This document shows positions 18,764-26,984 of a stretch of DNA of 32,099 nt, piece by piece. The notes under the pieces are model-generated. The model was not told the origin of the DNA, did no database searches, and worked only from the letters and a program-made list of their open reading frames with translations. The translations under genes were made by a program, and so were the position numbers. This DNA is from Variovorax sp. WDL1 (GTDB taxonomy: Bacteria; Pseudomonadota; Gammaproteobacteria; Burkholderiales; Burkholderiaceae_C), in NCBI RefSeq assembly GCF_001541225.1, contig NZ_LMTS01000153.1, positions 5,749 through 37,847 of the forward strand, read 5' to 3'. The first letter of the stretch is position 1. The number at the start of each line of letters is the position of its first letter.

Positions 18764-19468
18764 ATGACCCCTTCCCGTCTTTTCGTCCTGATTCCCTGCG
18801 CCGGCTCCGGCAGCCGCGCGGGCGGCGCGGGGCCCAAGCAGTACCAGCGTATCGCCGGCCGGCCGATGGTGCGCCACACGCTGGAGGCCTTTCGCGCCCT
18901 CGCGGGCCGCTTTGCCGGCATCGCGCTGGTGGTGTCGCCCCAGGACCGTGAAGTCGGGGCTGCGCTGCCGCGCTTTCCGGCCGAGGGCGAACATCTGTTG
19001 CAGGTCGGCGGCGCGACGCGCGCGGCCACCGTGCGCAACGGCCTGCTGGCCCTCAGGCAGACAGCCGGCGCCGGCCCGCACGACTGGGTGCTGGTGCACG
19101 ACGCTGCCCGCTGCCTGGTGACGCCGACGCAGATCGAAGCCCTCATCGCCGCCTGCGAGCACGATGCCGTGGGCGGCCTGCTGGCTCATCGCTTGCCGGA
19201 CACCCTCAAGGTCGCCTCCCCCGAAGGGCGAGTGGCAGGCACGCTGACACGCGCCGACAAGTGGCTGGCGCAGACGCCGCAGATGTTCCGCATCGGCATG
19301 CTGCTCGATGCACTGGAGCGTGCGGGCGATTCGGTCACCGATGAGGCCGGCGCGATCGAAAGCGTCGGGCTAGCGCCCCTGCTGGTCCCCGGCAGCGCGC
19401 AAAATTTCAAGCTCACCTACCCCGAAGACTTTGCGCTTGCCGAGGCGCTTCTGAAGAGCCGGGGTTGA
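18764..19468 (+). CDS. ispD: 2-C-methyl-D-erythritol 4-phosphate cytidylyltransferase
   Basis: Third step of the MEP isoprenoid pathway: makes CDP-methylerythritol from CTP and MEP. The 234 residues begin with the nucleotide-binding loop [12 protein letters not shown] followed by P-K-Q-Y; a Cys stands where many homologues have Ala. Further marks are [21 protein letters not shown], and T-Q-T/A-P-Q-M-F-like A-Q-T-P-Q-M-F. The start is ATG 18764; the longer open frame would begin upstream of the predicted promoter and adds 30 unrelated residues. Followed by ispF after 19 bases, so the two are co-transcribed. Confidence 0.96.
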   Translation: MTPSRLFVLIPCAGSGSRAGGAGPKQYQRIAGRPMVRHTLEAFRALAGRFAGIALVVSPQDREVGAALPRFPAEGEHLLQVGGATRAATVRNGLLALRQTAGAGPHDWVLVHDAARCLVTPTQIEALIAACEHDAVGGLLAHRLPDTLKVASPEGRVAGTLTRADKWLAQTPQMFRIGMLLDALERAGDSVTDEAGAIESVGLAPLLVPGSAQNFKLTYPEDFALAEALLKSRG

Positions 19469-19487
19469 CGCGCGTGGAGCCACTGAA

Positions 19488-19973
19488 ATGAGCGCATTCG
19501 ACATCCGCATCGGCGAGGGCTGGGATGTGCACCAGCTGGTCGCCGGCCGCAAGCTGATCCTTGGGGGCATCGAGATCCCGCATGCCACCGGCCTGCTCGG
19601 CCATTCCGACGCCGACGTCCTGCTGCACGCCATCACCGATGCCCTGCTGGGTGCCGCGGGGCTGGGCGATATCGGCCGTCACTTCCCCGACACCGATGCG
19701 CAGTTCCGTGGCGCCGATTCGGCCGTGCTGCTGGCGGAGGCGGCGCGGCGCGTGCGTGCGGCAGGCTGGCAGATCGGCAACATCGACAGCACCGTGATCG
19801 CGCAGGCGCCGAAGCTGGCGCCGCATATTCCGGCCATGTGCGCGCGCATCGCGGCCGCGCTCGAGGTCGCGCCCGATCAGGTCAACGTCAAGGCCAAGAC
19901 GGCCGAGAAGCTCGGCCCGGTAGGCGAGGGCCGGGCGATGGAAGCGCGCGCGGTGGCGCTGCTGCACCGGTGA
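19488..19973 (+). CDS. ispF: 2-C-methyl-D-erythritol 2,4-cyclodiphosphate synthase
   Basis: Cyclises CDP-methylerythritol 2-phosphate in the MEP pathway; a homotrimer with zinc at the active sites. The 161-residue product has G-W-D-V-H with zinc ligands Asp13 and His15, then [10 protein letters not shown] ending in His47, and [19 protein letters not shown] near the C-terminus corresponds to the conserved K-A-T-T-x-E-x-L-G segment. Second gene of the ispDF pair. It converges on the histidine kinase gene with nine bases between stops and no visible terminator. Confidence 0.97.
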   Translation: MSAFDIRIGEGWDVHQLVAGRKLILGGIEIPHATGLLGHSDADVLLHAITDALLGAAGLGDIGRHFPDTDAQFRGADSAVLLAEAARRVRAAGWQIGNIDSTVIAQAPKLAPHIPAMCARIAAALEVAPDQVNVKAKTAEKLGPVGEGRAMEARAVALLHR

Positions 19974-19982
19974 TCAGGGCGC

Positions 19983-21455
19983 TCATTTGCCTGCCGGCGC
20001 GGCCTCGGGCTTGACCGAGGCCGCCCGCGGCATGCGGATGTGGGCCGCGAGCCCACGGCCCGGCGTGCTGGTGAGGGCGAAGGTGCCTCCCATGCGCTCG
20101 ATGTTCTTGGTCACGATCGACAGCCCCAGGCCGGCGCCGGCCGCCGAGGTGCGCGCGACATCGCCGCGGAAGAAGGGTTTGCTCAGCTGCGAGAGCAGGG
20201 CAGGCGCCACGCCTGCGCCGTGGTCGCGCACCTTGATGAGCACGGCGTCGTTATGGGCCTGCGCCTGGATCGTGATGTCGGCCACGCCGGTAGAGGGCGT
20301 CTTGCCATAGCGCCGCGCGTTCTCGACCAGGTTGGAGATCACGCGCTGCAGCTCGACCTCGTCGGCCATCACGCGCAGGTCGGAGGGCACGTCGACCTTG
20401 ATCTTGATGTCCTCGTGATCCTGCACGGCGTAGGTGCAGGCGTCGATCACGTCGCGCAGCAGCACCGGCTTGAAGTCCACGTGGTCGGGGCGCGCGTAGT
20501 CGAGGAACTTGTCGATGATGGCGTCGAGCTGCGCGATATCGGCGGCCATGTGCTCGCGCGCGTCCTCGTCGGTCACGCTCATCTCGGTTTCAAGGCGCAG
20601 CCGCGCCAACGGCGTGCGCAGATCGTGCGAAATGCCGGCCAGCATCACGGCGCGGTCCTGCTCGATCTTGGCGAGCTGGTCGGCCATGCGGTTGAAACCG
20701 ACGTTCACCGCGCGGATCTCGTTGGTGCGGGCGCGCTCGTCGAGCCGGTGCGCCTCGTACTCGCCTTCGCGCACCTGCATGGTGGCGCGCGACAGCTGCT
20801 TGAGGGGCAGGTTGATCAGGCGCGTGATCAGCGCCGCGCCCGCAAGCGAAAGGGCCATGGTCGTGGCCAGCCAGATGAGCCACGTGCGGCCGCCGAAGCG
20901 GGTGAAGCGCGTGGGATCGAGGAGCAGCCAGTAGGCGTCGCTCTCGATCGTGAAGCCGATCCAGAGGCCGGGCTCGTCGTTGACGCGACTGGCCACGGTG
21001 GTGCCTTCGCCGAGGCGGTCGATCAGTTCCTCGGTCACGCGCGCATCGAGCGCGCCGGTGGTGTAGGGCGTGAAGCGGTCGTTGGGCTCTCGCGGGAGGA
21101 TGCGCACACCCTCCTGGTCGGCCAGGGTCTTGATCAGCGAGACGCGGGTGATGGCGTCGGAATAGACCAGCGCCGCGCGCGTGAGATTGACCAGCGAGGC
21201 GATCTGGTGCGCGGTCTGGATGGCGCGCGGCTCGTACTCGAGGGCGCGGAAGGTCTGCAGCCAGGCCACCGTACAGCCGACCAGCAGCAGCACCAGCAGG
21301 AAGAACGTTCGCCAGAAGAGACTCAGGCCCAGCTGCAGCCGCGGCTTGCGCCGGGACTGGCCAAGCCCCTCCAGCGGGCTTGGCAAGGTGACCTGGGGGC
21401 CGTCTTCGCCTAGTGGGCTGGGCGTTGTCGTCTTGGGGCCGAGAGTGGCGGCCAC
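19983..21455 (-). CDS. Sensor histidine kinase, EnvZ type
   Basis: Membrane sensor kinase of 490 residues. Two transmembrane helices (about 46-66 and 191-213) bracket a periplasmic domain of about 125 residues; a HAMP linker follows (I-N-L-P-L-K-Q-L-S-R). The H-box is G-I-S-H-D-L-R-T-P-L with phospho-accepting His277. The ATPase domain has N-L-V-E-N-A (Asn379), D-H-G-A-G at 411-415 and A-G-L-G-L-S at 441-446. It starts at a GTG 14 bases after the response-regulator stop. The first 35 residues are unusual: P-S-P-L-G-E-D-G and P-S-P-L-E-G-L-G form a repeat, and the DNA there holds an 8-bp-stem hairpin (21361-21383), so a later start is possible. The partner is the upstream OmpR-type regulator; the periplasmic signal is unknown. 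Confidence 0.92.
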   Translation of the reverse strand: MAATLGPKTTTPSPLGEDGPQVTLPSPLEGLGQSRRKPRLQLGLSLFWRTFFLLVLLLVGCTVAWLQTFRALEYEPRAIQTAHQIASLVNLTRAALVYSDAITRVSLIKTLADQEGVRILPREPNDRFTPYTTGALDARVTEELIDRLGEGTTVASRVNDEPGLWIGFTIESDAYWLLLDPTRFTRFGGRTWLIWLATTMALSLAGAALITRLINLPLKQLSRATMQVREGEYEAHRLDERARTNEIRAVNVGFNRMADQLAKIEQDRAVMLAGISHDLRTPLARLRLETEMSVTDEDAREHMAADIAQLDAIIDKFLDYARPDHVDFKPVLLRDVIDACTYAVQDHEDIKIKVDVPSDLRVMADEVELQRVISNLVENARRYGKTPSTGVADITIQAQAHNDAVLIKVRDHGAGVAPALLSQLSKPFFRGDVARTSAAGAGLGLSIVTKNIERMGGTFALTSTPGRGLAAHIRMPRAASVKPEAAPAGK

Positions 21456-21469
21456 GAGAGCTCAGTGCC

Positions 21470-22201
21470 TCAAGTGGTGCCGTCCGGCACGAACACGTAG
21501 CCGACGCCCCAGACCGTCTGGATGTAGCGTGGCGCCGCGGCATCCGACTCGACCAGCTTGCGCAGGCGCGAGATCTGCACGTCCAGGCTGCGGTCGAAGG
21601 GCTCGAACTCGCGGCCGCGCGCCAGCTGAGCCAGCTTCTCGCGCGACAGCGGCTGGCGTGGATGCCGTACCAGGGCCTTGAGCATCGCGAATTCGCCGGT
21701 GGTGAGGGAAAGCTCCTCGCCGTCCTTCTTGAGGGTGCGCGAGCCCAGGTCGAAGCTGAAGGGGCCGAAGTTCACCGTCTCGTTGTCGGTGGAGGGCGCC
21801 CCCGGGGCCTCCAGCGGCGGACGGCGGCGCAACACCGCGTGCACCCGGGCCAGCAGCTCGCGGGGATTGAAGGGCTTGCCCAGGTAGTCGTCGGCGCCGA
21901 CTTCCAGGCCGACGATGCGGTCCACGTCCTCGCCCTTGGCGGTCAGCATGATGATGGGCGTGCGGTCGTTGGCGGCGCGCAGGCGACGGCACACCGACAG
22001 GCCGTCCTCCCCGGGCATCATCAGGTCGAGCACGATCAGGTCGACCGTGTCGCGCAGCAGGATGCGGTTCAGTGCCTTGCCGTCTTCGGCCACGATGACC
22101 TCGAAGCCTTCCTGGGTCAGGTAGCGACGCAGCAGGTCGCGAATGCGTGCGTCGTCGTCGACGATCACGATCTTGTCTGTGCGAGCCGGAGCTTGATTCA
22201 T
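21470..22201 (-). CDS. ompR: OmpR-family response regulator
   Basis: A 243-residue transcription regulator. The receiver domain has the acidic pocket D-D-D at 15-17, phospho-accepting Asp59 (L-I-V-L-D-L-M-M-P-G), Thr87 and Lys109 (G-K-P-F-N-P). A winged-helix DNA-binding domain follows, with L-T-T-G-E-F-A-M-L-K-A-L, R-S-L-D-V-Q-I-S-R-L-R-K and V-W-G-V-G-Y-V-F at the end. Similarity to OmpR is strong throughout, so I use the symbol, though the target genes here may differ from porins. ATG 22201 is chosen because it starts close to the receiver domain; upstream in-frame ATGs would add 23 residues from the operator region. Encoded just before its kinase. Confidence 0.92.
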   Translation of the reverse strand: MNQAPARTDKIVIVDDDARIRDLLRRYLTQEGFEVIVAEDGKALNRILLRDTVDLIVLDLMMPGEDGLSVCRRLRAANDRTPIIMLTAKGEDVDRIVGLEVGADDYLGKPFNPRELLARVHAVLRRRPPLEAPGAPSTDNETVNFGPFSFDLGSRTLKKDGEELSLTTGEFAMLKALVRHPRQPLSREKLAQLARGREFEPFDRSLDVQISRLRKLVESDAAAPRYIQTVWGVGYVFVPDGTT

Positions 22202-22205
22202 TTCT

Positions 22206-22294
22206 ACAACGCCGAATTTGTAACAACGCCAATTTTGAGGGTGTTGCAGGCTCATTGAGGCGCTTTTCACAATGCTTTGACACTAAGTTACAAA
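22206..22294. promoter_or_regulatory. Control region between ompR and two exported-protein genes
   Basis: Within the divergent gap, ACAACGCC occurs twice with a 17-base period (22206-22213 and 22223-22230), each followed by an A/T-rich AATTTG or AATTTTG. A separate inverted pair, TTTGTAAC (22217-22224) and GTTACAAA (22287-22294), recalls the GTTACA-type half-sites bound by OmpR-like regulators. Autoregulation, or control of the divergent genes by the two-component system, is plausible but not shown. Confidence 0.4.
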
Positions 22295-22370
22295 ACTTGC
22301 GGGCGCTAGCCGTCCAGACGCTACTGCCATAAGCGGCGGTGGCACAGTGGCTCGAACGCTCACCTCCGCC

Positions 22371-22748
22371 ATGAAATTCATTCTTTGCTCCTCGACCGCT
22401 GCGCTGCTGCTGTGCGCTTCCCTGCCGGCGCCGGCCGACTCCTCGGGCTTCATTCGGGTGAGCGACCAGCGGCGCAACGAAATGCGCGACGTGGTCGAGG
22501 GCCACCGGGCGGCCAAGCGCGAGGAGGTGATGCGGCACGAGGCGGCCGCCGGTCGCCGGCTCACGCCCGCCGAGCTGGCCGAACTGCGGCAGCAGGTGCG
22601 CCAGCAGTGGGTTCCGCGGCCGGACTCAAGGCCCGAGCTGCGGCCGGAGCTGATCCATTCGGCAGAATCGCAGCCGGCCGAGCGCCTGGTTCCGGTCCCC
22701 GTGCCGAAAAGCACGCTGCTGACGGCGCCGCGCAGCCAACGTCAGTGA
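22371..22748 (+). CDS. Exported hypothetical protein next to ompR
   Basis: A 125-residue protein of unknown function with a clear signal peptide: M-K-F, a hydrophobic core rich in Ala and Leu, and a likely cleavage site after A-P-A (about residue 23). The mature part is basic and helical, rich in Arg and Gln. It contains R-R-N-E-M-R-D-V-V-E-G-H-R and L-T-P-A-E-L-A-E-L-R-Q-Q-V-R-Q-Q-W, then a Pro/Glu-rich tail. The L-T-P-x-E-L-x-x-L-R-Q-Q pattern resembles other small periplasmic betaproteobacterial proteins, but I cannot name a family. A GTG at 22347 is an alternative start. Divergent from the OmpR-type gene, so it is a candidate target of that system. Confidence 0.7.
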   Translation: MKFILCSSTAALLLCASLPAPADSSGFIRVSDQRRNEMRDVVEGHRAAKREEVMRHEAAAGRRLTPAELAELRQQVRQQWVPRPDSRPELRPELIHSAESQPAERLVPVPVPKSTLLTAPRSQRQ

Positions 22749-22784
22749 GCCAGGCCCTCTGGGGCGGTGGCTTTCTTCTATTCG

Positions 22785-23507
22785 ATGGGATTCCTTGCCT
22801 TGAACAAGATCAAAAAGATCGCGGCCTGTGCCGCATTTCTGGGTGCCTGTGGCGCGTTTGCCCAGAGCGCGCCCTGGACCCCGCCGCAAAACGTGCTGCA
22901 GCTGTCGGCCACCGGCACGGTCGAGGTGCAGCAGGACCTGCTCTCCATGACGCTGAGCACCACGCGCGACGCGGCCGACGCCGCGGCCGTGCAAGCGCAG
23001 CTGAAGACCGCCCTGGATGCCGCGCTGACCGAGGCGCGCAAGAACGCGCAGCCGGGGCTGCTCGACGTGCGCACCGGCAACTTCAGCCTGGTGCCGCGCT
23101 ACACGCGCGACGGGAAGATCACGGGCTGGTCGGGCACTGCCGAGCTGGTGCTGGAGGGGAAGGACTTTCCGCGCATCACGCAGACGGCCGGGCGCATCTC
23201 CACGCTCACCGTCGGCGGCATCGGCTTCGGCCTGAGTCGCGAGCAGCGCGCCAAGGTCGAGACCGAGGCGCAGACCATCGCGATCGAGAATTTCAAGCAG
23301 AAGGCCGCCGAGCTCGCCAGGAACTTCGGCTTCGGCGGCTATACGCTGCGCGAGGTGTCGGTCAATGCCAACCAGGGCCCGCCGATCCGGCCGCGCATGA
23401 TGGCGGCGGAGGCGTCGTCGAAGCTGTCGTATGACGCCGCGGTGCCGGTCGAGGCCGGCAAGACCAGCGTGGTCGTCAACGTCTCGGGATCGGTGCAGCT
23501 CAAGTAG
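22785..23507 (+). CDS. SIMPL-domain (DUF541) exported protein
   Basis: A 240-residue protein with a signal peptide (N-K-I-K-K followed by a hydrophobic core, cleavage after A-F-A). The mature part is of the SIMPL type: V-L-Q-L-S-A-T-G-T-V-E-V at its start, then D-L-L-S-M-T-L-S-T, T-G-N-F-S-L-V-P-R-Y, V-G-G-I-G-F-G-L-S and a C-terminal V-V-V-N-V-S-G-S-V-Q-L strand. Family members are periplasmic or outer-membrane associated, including bacterial oxidative-stress defence proteins, and form oligomers; the exact role is unclear. Start: ATG 22785 is preferred over GTG 22767, and TTG 22800 (just before the N-K-I-K-K stretch) is also possible. It follows the exported hypothetical gene by 36 bases and may be co-transcribed with it. 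Confidence 0.85.
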   Translation: MGFLALNKIKKIAACAAFLGACGAFAQSAPWTPPQNVLQLSATGTVEVQQDLLSMTLSTTRDAADAAAVQAQLKTALDAALTEARKNAQPGLLDVRTGNFSLVPRYTRDGKITGWSGTAELVLEGKDFPRITQTAGRISTLTVGGIGFGLSREQRAKVETEAQTIAIENFKQKAAELARNFGFGGYTLREVSVNANQGPPIRPRMMAAEASSKLSYDAAVPVEAGKTSVVVNVSGSVQLK

Positions 23508-23539
23508 CGCCGCCGCAGCGCCGTTCCCGCGGGCGGCCT

Positions 23540-24310
23540 CTACTGCGCCGTCCAGCCCCCGTCGACCTGCCAGGCCACGCCACGCACCTGGTCGGCGGCC
23601 GGCGAACACAGGAAGACCGCGAGGCCGCCCAGCTGCTCGACCGTGGTGAATTGCAGCGAGGGCTGCTTCTCTCCGAGCAGGTCGTTCTGGGCCTGCGTGA
23701 CGGAGATGCCCTCGCGCGCCGAGCGGTCGTCGATCTGCTTTTGCACCAGCGGCGTCAGCACCCAGCCGGGGCAGATCGCGTTGCAGGTGACGCCGGTGGT
23801 GGCCGTCTCGAGAGCCACGGCCTTGGTGAGCCCGACGATGCCGTGCTTGGCCGCCACGTAGGCCGACTTCTGCGCCGAGGCCACGAGTCCGTGCGCCGAG
23901 GCGATGTTGACGATGCGGCCCCAGTTGGCCTCGCGCATCGCAGGCACTGCAAGGCGCGTGGTGTGGAAGGCGCTCGTGAGGTTGATGGCGATCACCGCGT
24001 CCCAACGTTCGACGGGAAAGTCCTCGACCTTCGCGACGTGCTGGATGCCGGCGTTGTTCACCAGGATGTCGACGCGGCCGAACCTGGCGGCCGCAAACTT
24101 CATCATGTCTTCGATTTCGGACGGCTTGCTCATGTCGGCGCCGTGATAGTCGACCTTCACGCCGAGCGATTCGATCTCGGTCTTCGGCTTGTCCGATTCG
24201 CCGAAACCGTTGAGCACGATGCTGGCGCCCTGTTGCGCCAGCGCCTTCGCGATGCCGAGCCCGATGCCACTGGTGGACCCCGTGACAAGCGCGGTTTTGC
24301 CTTTGAGCAT
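23540..24310 (-). CDS. bdhA: 3-hydroxybutyrate dehydrogenase (SDR family)
   Basis: NAD-dependent oxidation of (R)-3-hydroxybutyrate to acetoacetate, a step in use of polyhydroxybutyrate. The 256 residues include the cofactor loop T-G-S-T-S-G-I-G at 10-17, N-N-A-G at 85-88, Asn110, and the catalytic set Ser138, Tyr151 and Lys155. G-I-Q-H-V and a late P-S-L-Q-F-T segment are typical of bacterial 3-hydroxybutyrate dehydrogenases rather than ketoacyl reductases. ATG 24310 has GGAG eleven bases upstream; TTG 24319 lies too close to it. Divergent from relA and only a few genes from phaR, which fits a role in polyhydroxybutyrate metabolism. Confidence 0.92.
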   Translation of the reverse strand: MLKGKTALVTGSTSGIGLGIAKALAQQGASIVLNGFGESDKPKTEIESLGVKVDYHGADMSKPSEIEDMMKFAAARFGRVDILVNNAGIQHVAKVEDFPVERWDAVIAINLTSAFHTTRLAVPAMREANWGRIVNIASAHGLVASAQKSAYVAAKHGIVGLTKAVALETATTGVTCNAICPGWVLTPLVQKQIDDRSAREGISVTQAQNDLLGEKQPSLQFTTVEQLGGLAVFLCSPAADQVRGVAWQVDGGWTAQ

Positions 24311-24425
24311 GATGTTCAATCTCCGGATGAATTAGGATGCAACGAGCTCATTATCTTCACTGTGCCTGCCTGCGTTCCATGATCGAGTCTGCCGTCCGTC
24401 GCACTGCCTGGGAGGGAGTGATCGA

Positions 24426-26657
24426 GTGAAGCGCGAACAGCCCGGCCCGTCGATGTCCGGTGCGTCCGTGGTGGACTATCCACTGTCGGCCGCGACCGCG
24501 GAGCGCACGCCTGTGCAGGAGAACATGCTCGCGCGGGCCCGCGCCTTCGCCGAGCCGCTGATCGCCGACGAAACGCTGGACACTGGCGAGAACACGCTTG
24601 CCCATGCCGATGCGGTGGCCGGGATCGTGGCAGCGATGGGCGGGTCGGAGGCAATGCAGGCAGCCAGCTATCTGGTCTATTCCTGCCAGCACCTGAACCG
24701 CCCGCAGGAGGTGATCGCCAAGGTCTTCGGCGACAACTTCGCGGCGCTCGCGGTCGAGACCACCAAACTCGTGCATGTGCAGAAACAGGCGCGCTCGGTT
24801 ACGGCCAGCGCGCACCTGGCCGACGGCGCCGGCACGCAAACGGAGAACGTGCGCAAGATGCTGCTCGCGTTCTCGCGCGACCTGCGGGTCGTGATGCTGC
24901 GGCTCGCTTCGCGGCTGCAGACCCTGCGCTATGCGGCAGCGAGCAAGAAGCCGGTGCCGGAAGGCGTGGCACGCGAATCGCTTCAGGTCTTCGCGCCGCT
25001 GGCGAACCGGCTGGGTATCTGGCAAGTCAAGTGGGAGATCGAGGACCTCTCATTCCGCTTCCTGGAGCCCGAGACCTACAAGCTGATCGCGCGCCTGCTC
25101 GACGAAAAGCGCGTCGAGCGCGAAGGCTACGTCGAGCAGCTGCGCGCGCGCCTGGAGCGTGAGCTGGCCGGGGAGGGCGTGAGGGCCGCGGTGCAGGGCC
25201 GGCCGAAGAACATCTACAGCATCGTCAAGAAGATGCGCGGCAAGTCGCTGGACTTCGCGCAAGTCTTCGACATCCTGGCGCTGCGCGTCGTGGTGGCCGA
25301 CGTCAAGGATTGCTATGCGGCGCTGGCCTGGGTGCACTCGAATTTCCAGCCCATCGCCGAGGAGTTCGACGACTACATCGCGCGGCCGAAGCCGAACGGC
25401 TATCAATCGCTGCACACCGTGGTGCGCGAGGTCGTGAACGGCCAGGCCGGCAAGCCGATCGAGATCCAGATCCGGACCGAGGAGATGCACGATCACGCCG
25501 AGCATGGCGTGGCGGCGCACTGGGCCTACAAGGAGGCGGGTCACAAGGGCTACGCGGGCGTCTGGGCGAGCGGCGAGTACGACGCCAAGATCGCGGTGCT
25601 GCGACAGCTGCTGGCCTGGGAGCGGGACCTGTCGGACGGCTCGCAGGGTCAGGGCCTGTTCGACGACCGCATCTACGTCCTCACGCCCGATGCCGCGATC
25701 GTCGAATTGCCGCAGGGCGCAACCGCAGTCGACTTCGCTTACTCTGTGCATACGAGCCTGGGGCATCGCTGCCGCGGTGCGCGCGTCGACGGCGCGATGG
25801 TGCCGCTCAACACGCCGCTGCAGAACGGGCAGACGGTGGAGATCATCGCGACGAAGGAGGGCGGTCCTTCGCGCGACTGGCTCAACGCGGAGCTTGGCTA
25901 CCTGGCGAGCCACCGTGCACGCGCCAAGGTGCGCGCCTGGTTCAACGCGCAGGTGACGCACGAGACGGTGGCGCGCGGTCGAGAGGCGGTCGAGAAGGTG
26001 TTGCAACGCGAGGGCAAGACCGCACTGAAGCTCGACGACCTCGCGTCGCAGCTGGGCTTCAAGTCGGCCGACCATCTGTTCGAGGTAGTCGGCAAGGACG
26101 AGTTCTCGCTGCGCAACATCGAGATGCTGCTACGCCCGGCGGGCCCTGCCCCGGGGCCGGACGATGGGGTGGTCATCAAGAAGGCCCGCGCCGGTGCAAG
26201 TGGAGGCAAGGGAGGCGTGCTGGTGGTCGGCGTCTCTTCGCTGATGACGCAGCTCGCCAAGTGCTGCAAGCCGGCGCCGCCCGATGTGATCCGCGGCTTC
26301 GTGACGCGCGGCCACGGCGTCAGCATTCATCGCGCCGATTGCAGCAGCTTCCGCATGATGGCCGGGCGCGAGGCCGAGCGCGTCATCGATGTCGAGTGGG
26401 GCGAGCAGCGCGCCGGCGAGGCGTCGGTCTATGCAGTCGACGTGGCGGTGGAGGCCGCCGATCGCCAGGGCCTGCTGCGCGACATCTCCGATGTGTTCGC
26501 GCGCGAGAAGATGAATGTGATCGGCGTGCAGACTCAATCCGTCAAAGGTACGGCGTGGATGACCTTCACCGTCGAGATCGCCGACGCGGCGCGGCTCGCG
26601 CAGGTTCTCGGCGTGGTGGGTGCGGTGGCCGGCGTGCGTTCCGCGCGCCGTCGCTGA
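24426..26657 (+). CDS. relA: (p)ppGpp synthetase RelA
   Basis: Makes (p)ppGpp on starved ribosomes. The 743 residues run: N-terminal pseudo-hydrolase domain, synthetase, TGS (I-Y-V-L-T-P-D-A near 415), helical part, zinc-finger-like C-C-K-P region, and C-terminal ACT. In the first domain the HD metal-binding residues are lost: S-Y-L-V-Y-S-C-Q-H-L stands where hydrolases have H-D-x-x-E-D-T. The synthetase loop reads E-F-D-D at 313-316, the EXDD signature of monofunctional RelA rather than the RXKD of bifunctional enzymes; G-R-P-K-N-I-Y-S-I and K-P-N-G-Y-Q-S-L-H-T are intact. So this should be synthesis-only and a separate SpoT is expected elsewhere. Start: GTG 24426 with GGGAGGGAG just upstream, an exceptionally strong site. 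Confidence 0.95.
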   Translation: MKREQPGPSMSGASVVDYPLSAATAERTPVQENMLARARAFAEPLIADETLDTGENTLAHADAVAGIVAAMGGSEAMQAASYLVYSCQHLNRPQEVIAKVFGDNFAALAVETTKLVHVQKQARSVTASAHLADGAGTQTENVRKMLLAFSRDLRVVMLRLASRLQTLRYAAASKKPVPEGVARESLQVFAPLANRLGIWQVKWEIEDLSFRFLEPETYKLIARLLDEKRVEREGYVEQLRARLERELAGEGVRAAVQGRPKNIYSIVKKMRGKSLDFAQVFDILALRVVVADVKDCYAALAWVHSNFQPIAEEFDDYIARPKPNGYQSLHTVVREVVNGQAGKPIEIQIRTEEMHDHAEHGVAAHWAYKEAGHKGYAGVWASGEYDAKIAVLRQLLAWERDLSDGSQGQGLFDDRIYVLTPDAAIVELPQGATAVDFAYSVHTSLGHRCRGARVDGAMVPLNTPLQNGQTVEIIATKEGGPSRDWLNAELGYLASHRARAKVRAWFNAQVTHETVARGREAVEKVLQREGKTALKLDDLASQLGFKSADHLFEVVGKDEFSLRNIEMLLRPAGPAPGPDDGVVIKKARAGASGGKGGVLVVGVSSLMTQLAKCCKPAPPDVIRGFVTRGHGVSIHRADCSSFRMMAGREAERVIDVEWGEQRAGEASVYAVDVAVEAADRQGLLRDISDVFAREKMNVIGVQTQSVKGTAWMTFTVEIADAARLAQVLGVVGAVAGVRSARRR

Positions 26658-26683
26658 AAGGCCGCTCGCGAGGCTGCTATACT
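26654..26683 (+). promoter_or_regulatory. tRNA-Val promoter with GC-rich discriminator
   Basis: CTGAAA (26654-26659) and TATACT (26678-26683) are spaced by 18 bases; the first overlaps the relA stop codon. The bases just after the -10 are CCGGCCTC, a G/C-rich discriminator of the kind found in stable-RNA promoters repressed during the stringent response. The tRNA begins 22 bases after the -10. Confidence 0.65.
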
Positions 26684-26705
26684 CCGGCCTCTCGGACACA
26701 CTCAC

Positions 26706-26782
26706 AGGCGCGTAGCTCAGCTGGTTAGAGCACCACCTTGACATGGTGGGGGTCGTTGGTTCGAGTCCAATCGCGCCTACCA
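26706..26782 (+). tRNA. tRNA-Val (anticodon GAC)
   Basis: A complete 77-base tRNA. The acceptor stem AGGCGCG pairs perfectly with CGCGCCT; the D arm is GCTC/GAGC; the anticodon arm CCACC/GGTGG encloses the loop TTGACAT with anticodon GAC; the T arm carries GTTCGAGTC. The 3' CCA is encoded (26780-26782). The body closely matches the Escherichia coli valine GAC tRNA. Confidence 0.97.
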
Positions 26783-26805
26783 ATTCCTTTCCCTAGAAAG
26801 CCGCA

Positions 26806-26830
26806 GCAGCCGCCCGAACCAAGCGGCTGC
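26806..26830 (+). terminator. Weak hairpin after tRNA-Val
   Basis: GCAGCCGC (26806-26813) and GCGGCTGC (26823-26830) form an 8-bp stem with a 9-base loop, 24 bases past the tRNA. No T tract follows, so it could be a processing or Rho-assisted end rather than an intrinsic terminator. The rest of the 200-base gap up to 26984 shows TGTGGT (26935-26940) and ACCACA (26959-26964) as a distant inverted pair, and no gene. Confidence 0.4.
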
Positions 26831-26984
26831 CTCGCGCCTTCAGAGCCGTTCGGCGCGCATCGTTGAGCGGCGTCTCGGGGCTTCTTCCTCCTCATGGTCT
26901 ACTGCCTTCGTCGACTGGCGGATACGCCGACAGTTGTGGTAACTTGACCGCTCCTATCACCACACCACTCGACGCAGGGGAACG

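Noticed and set aside
26783..26984. Integration site or mobile-element remnant next to tRNA-Val
   Set aside because: No duplicated tRNA 3' end, integrase or boundary repeat is visible; neighbours are chromosomal housekeeping genes.
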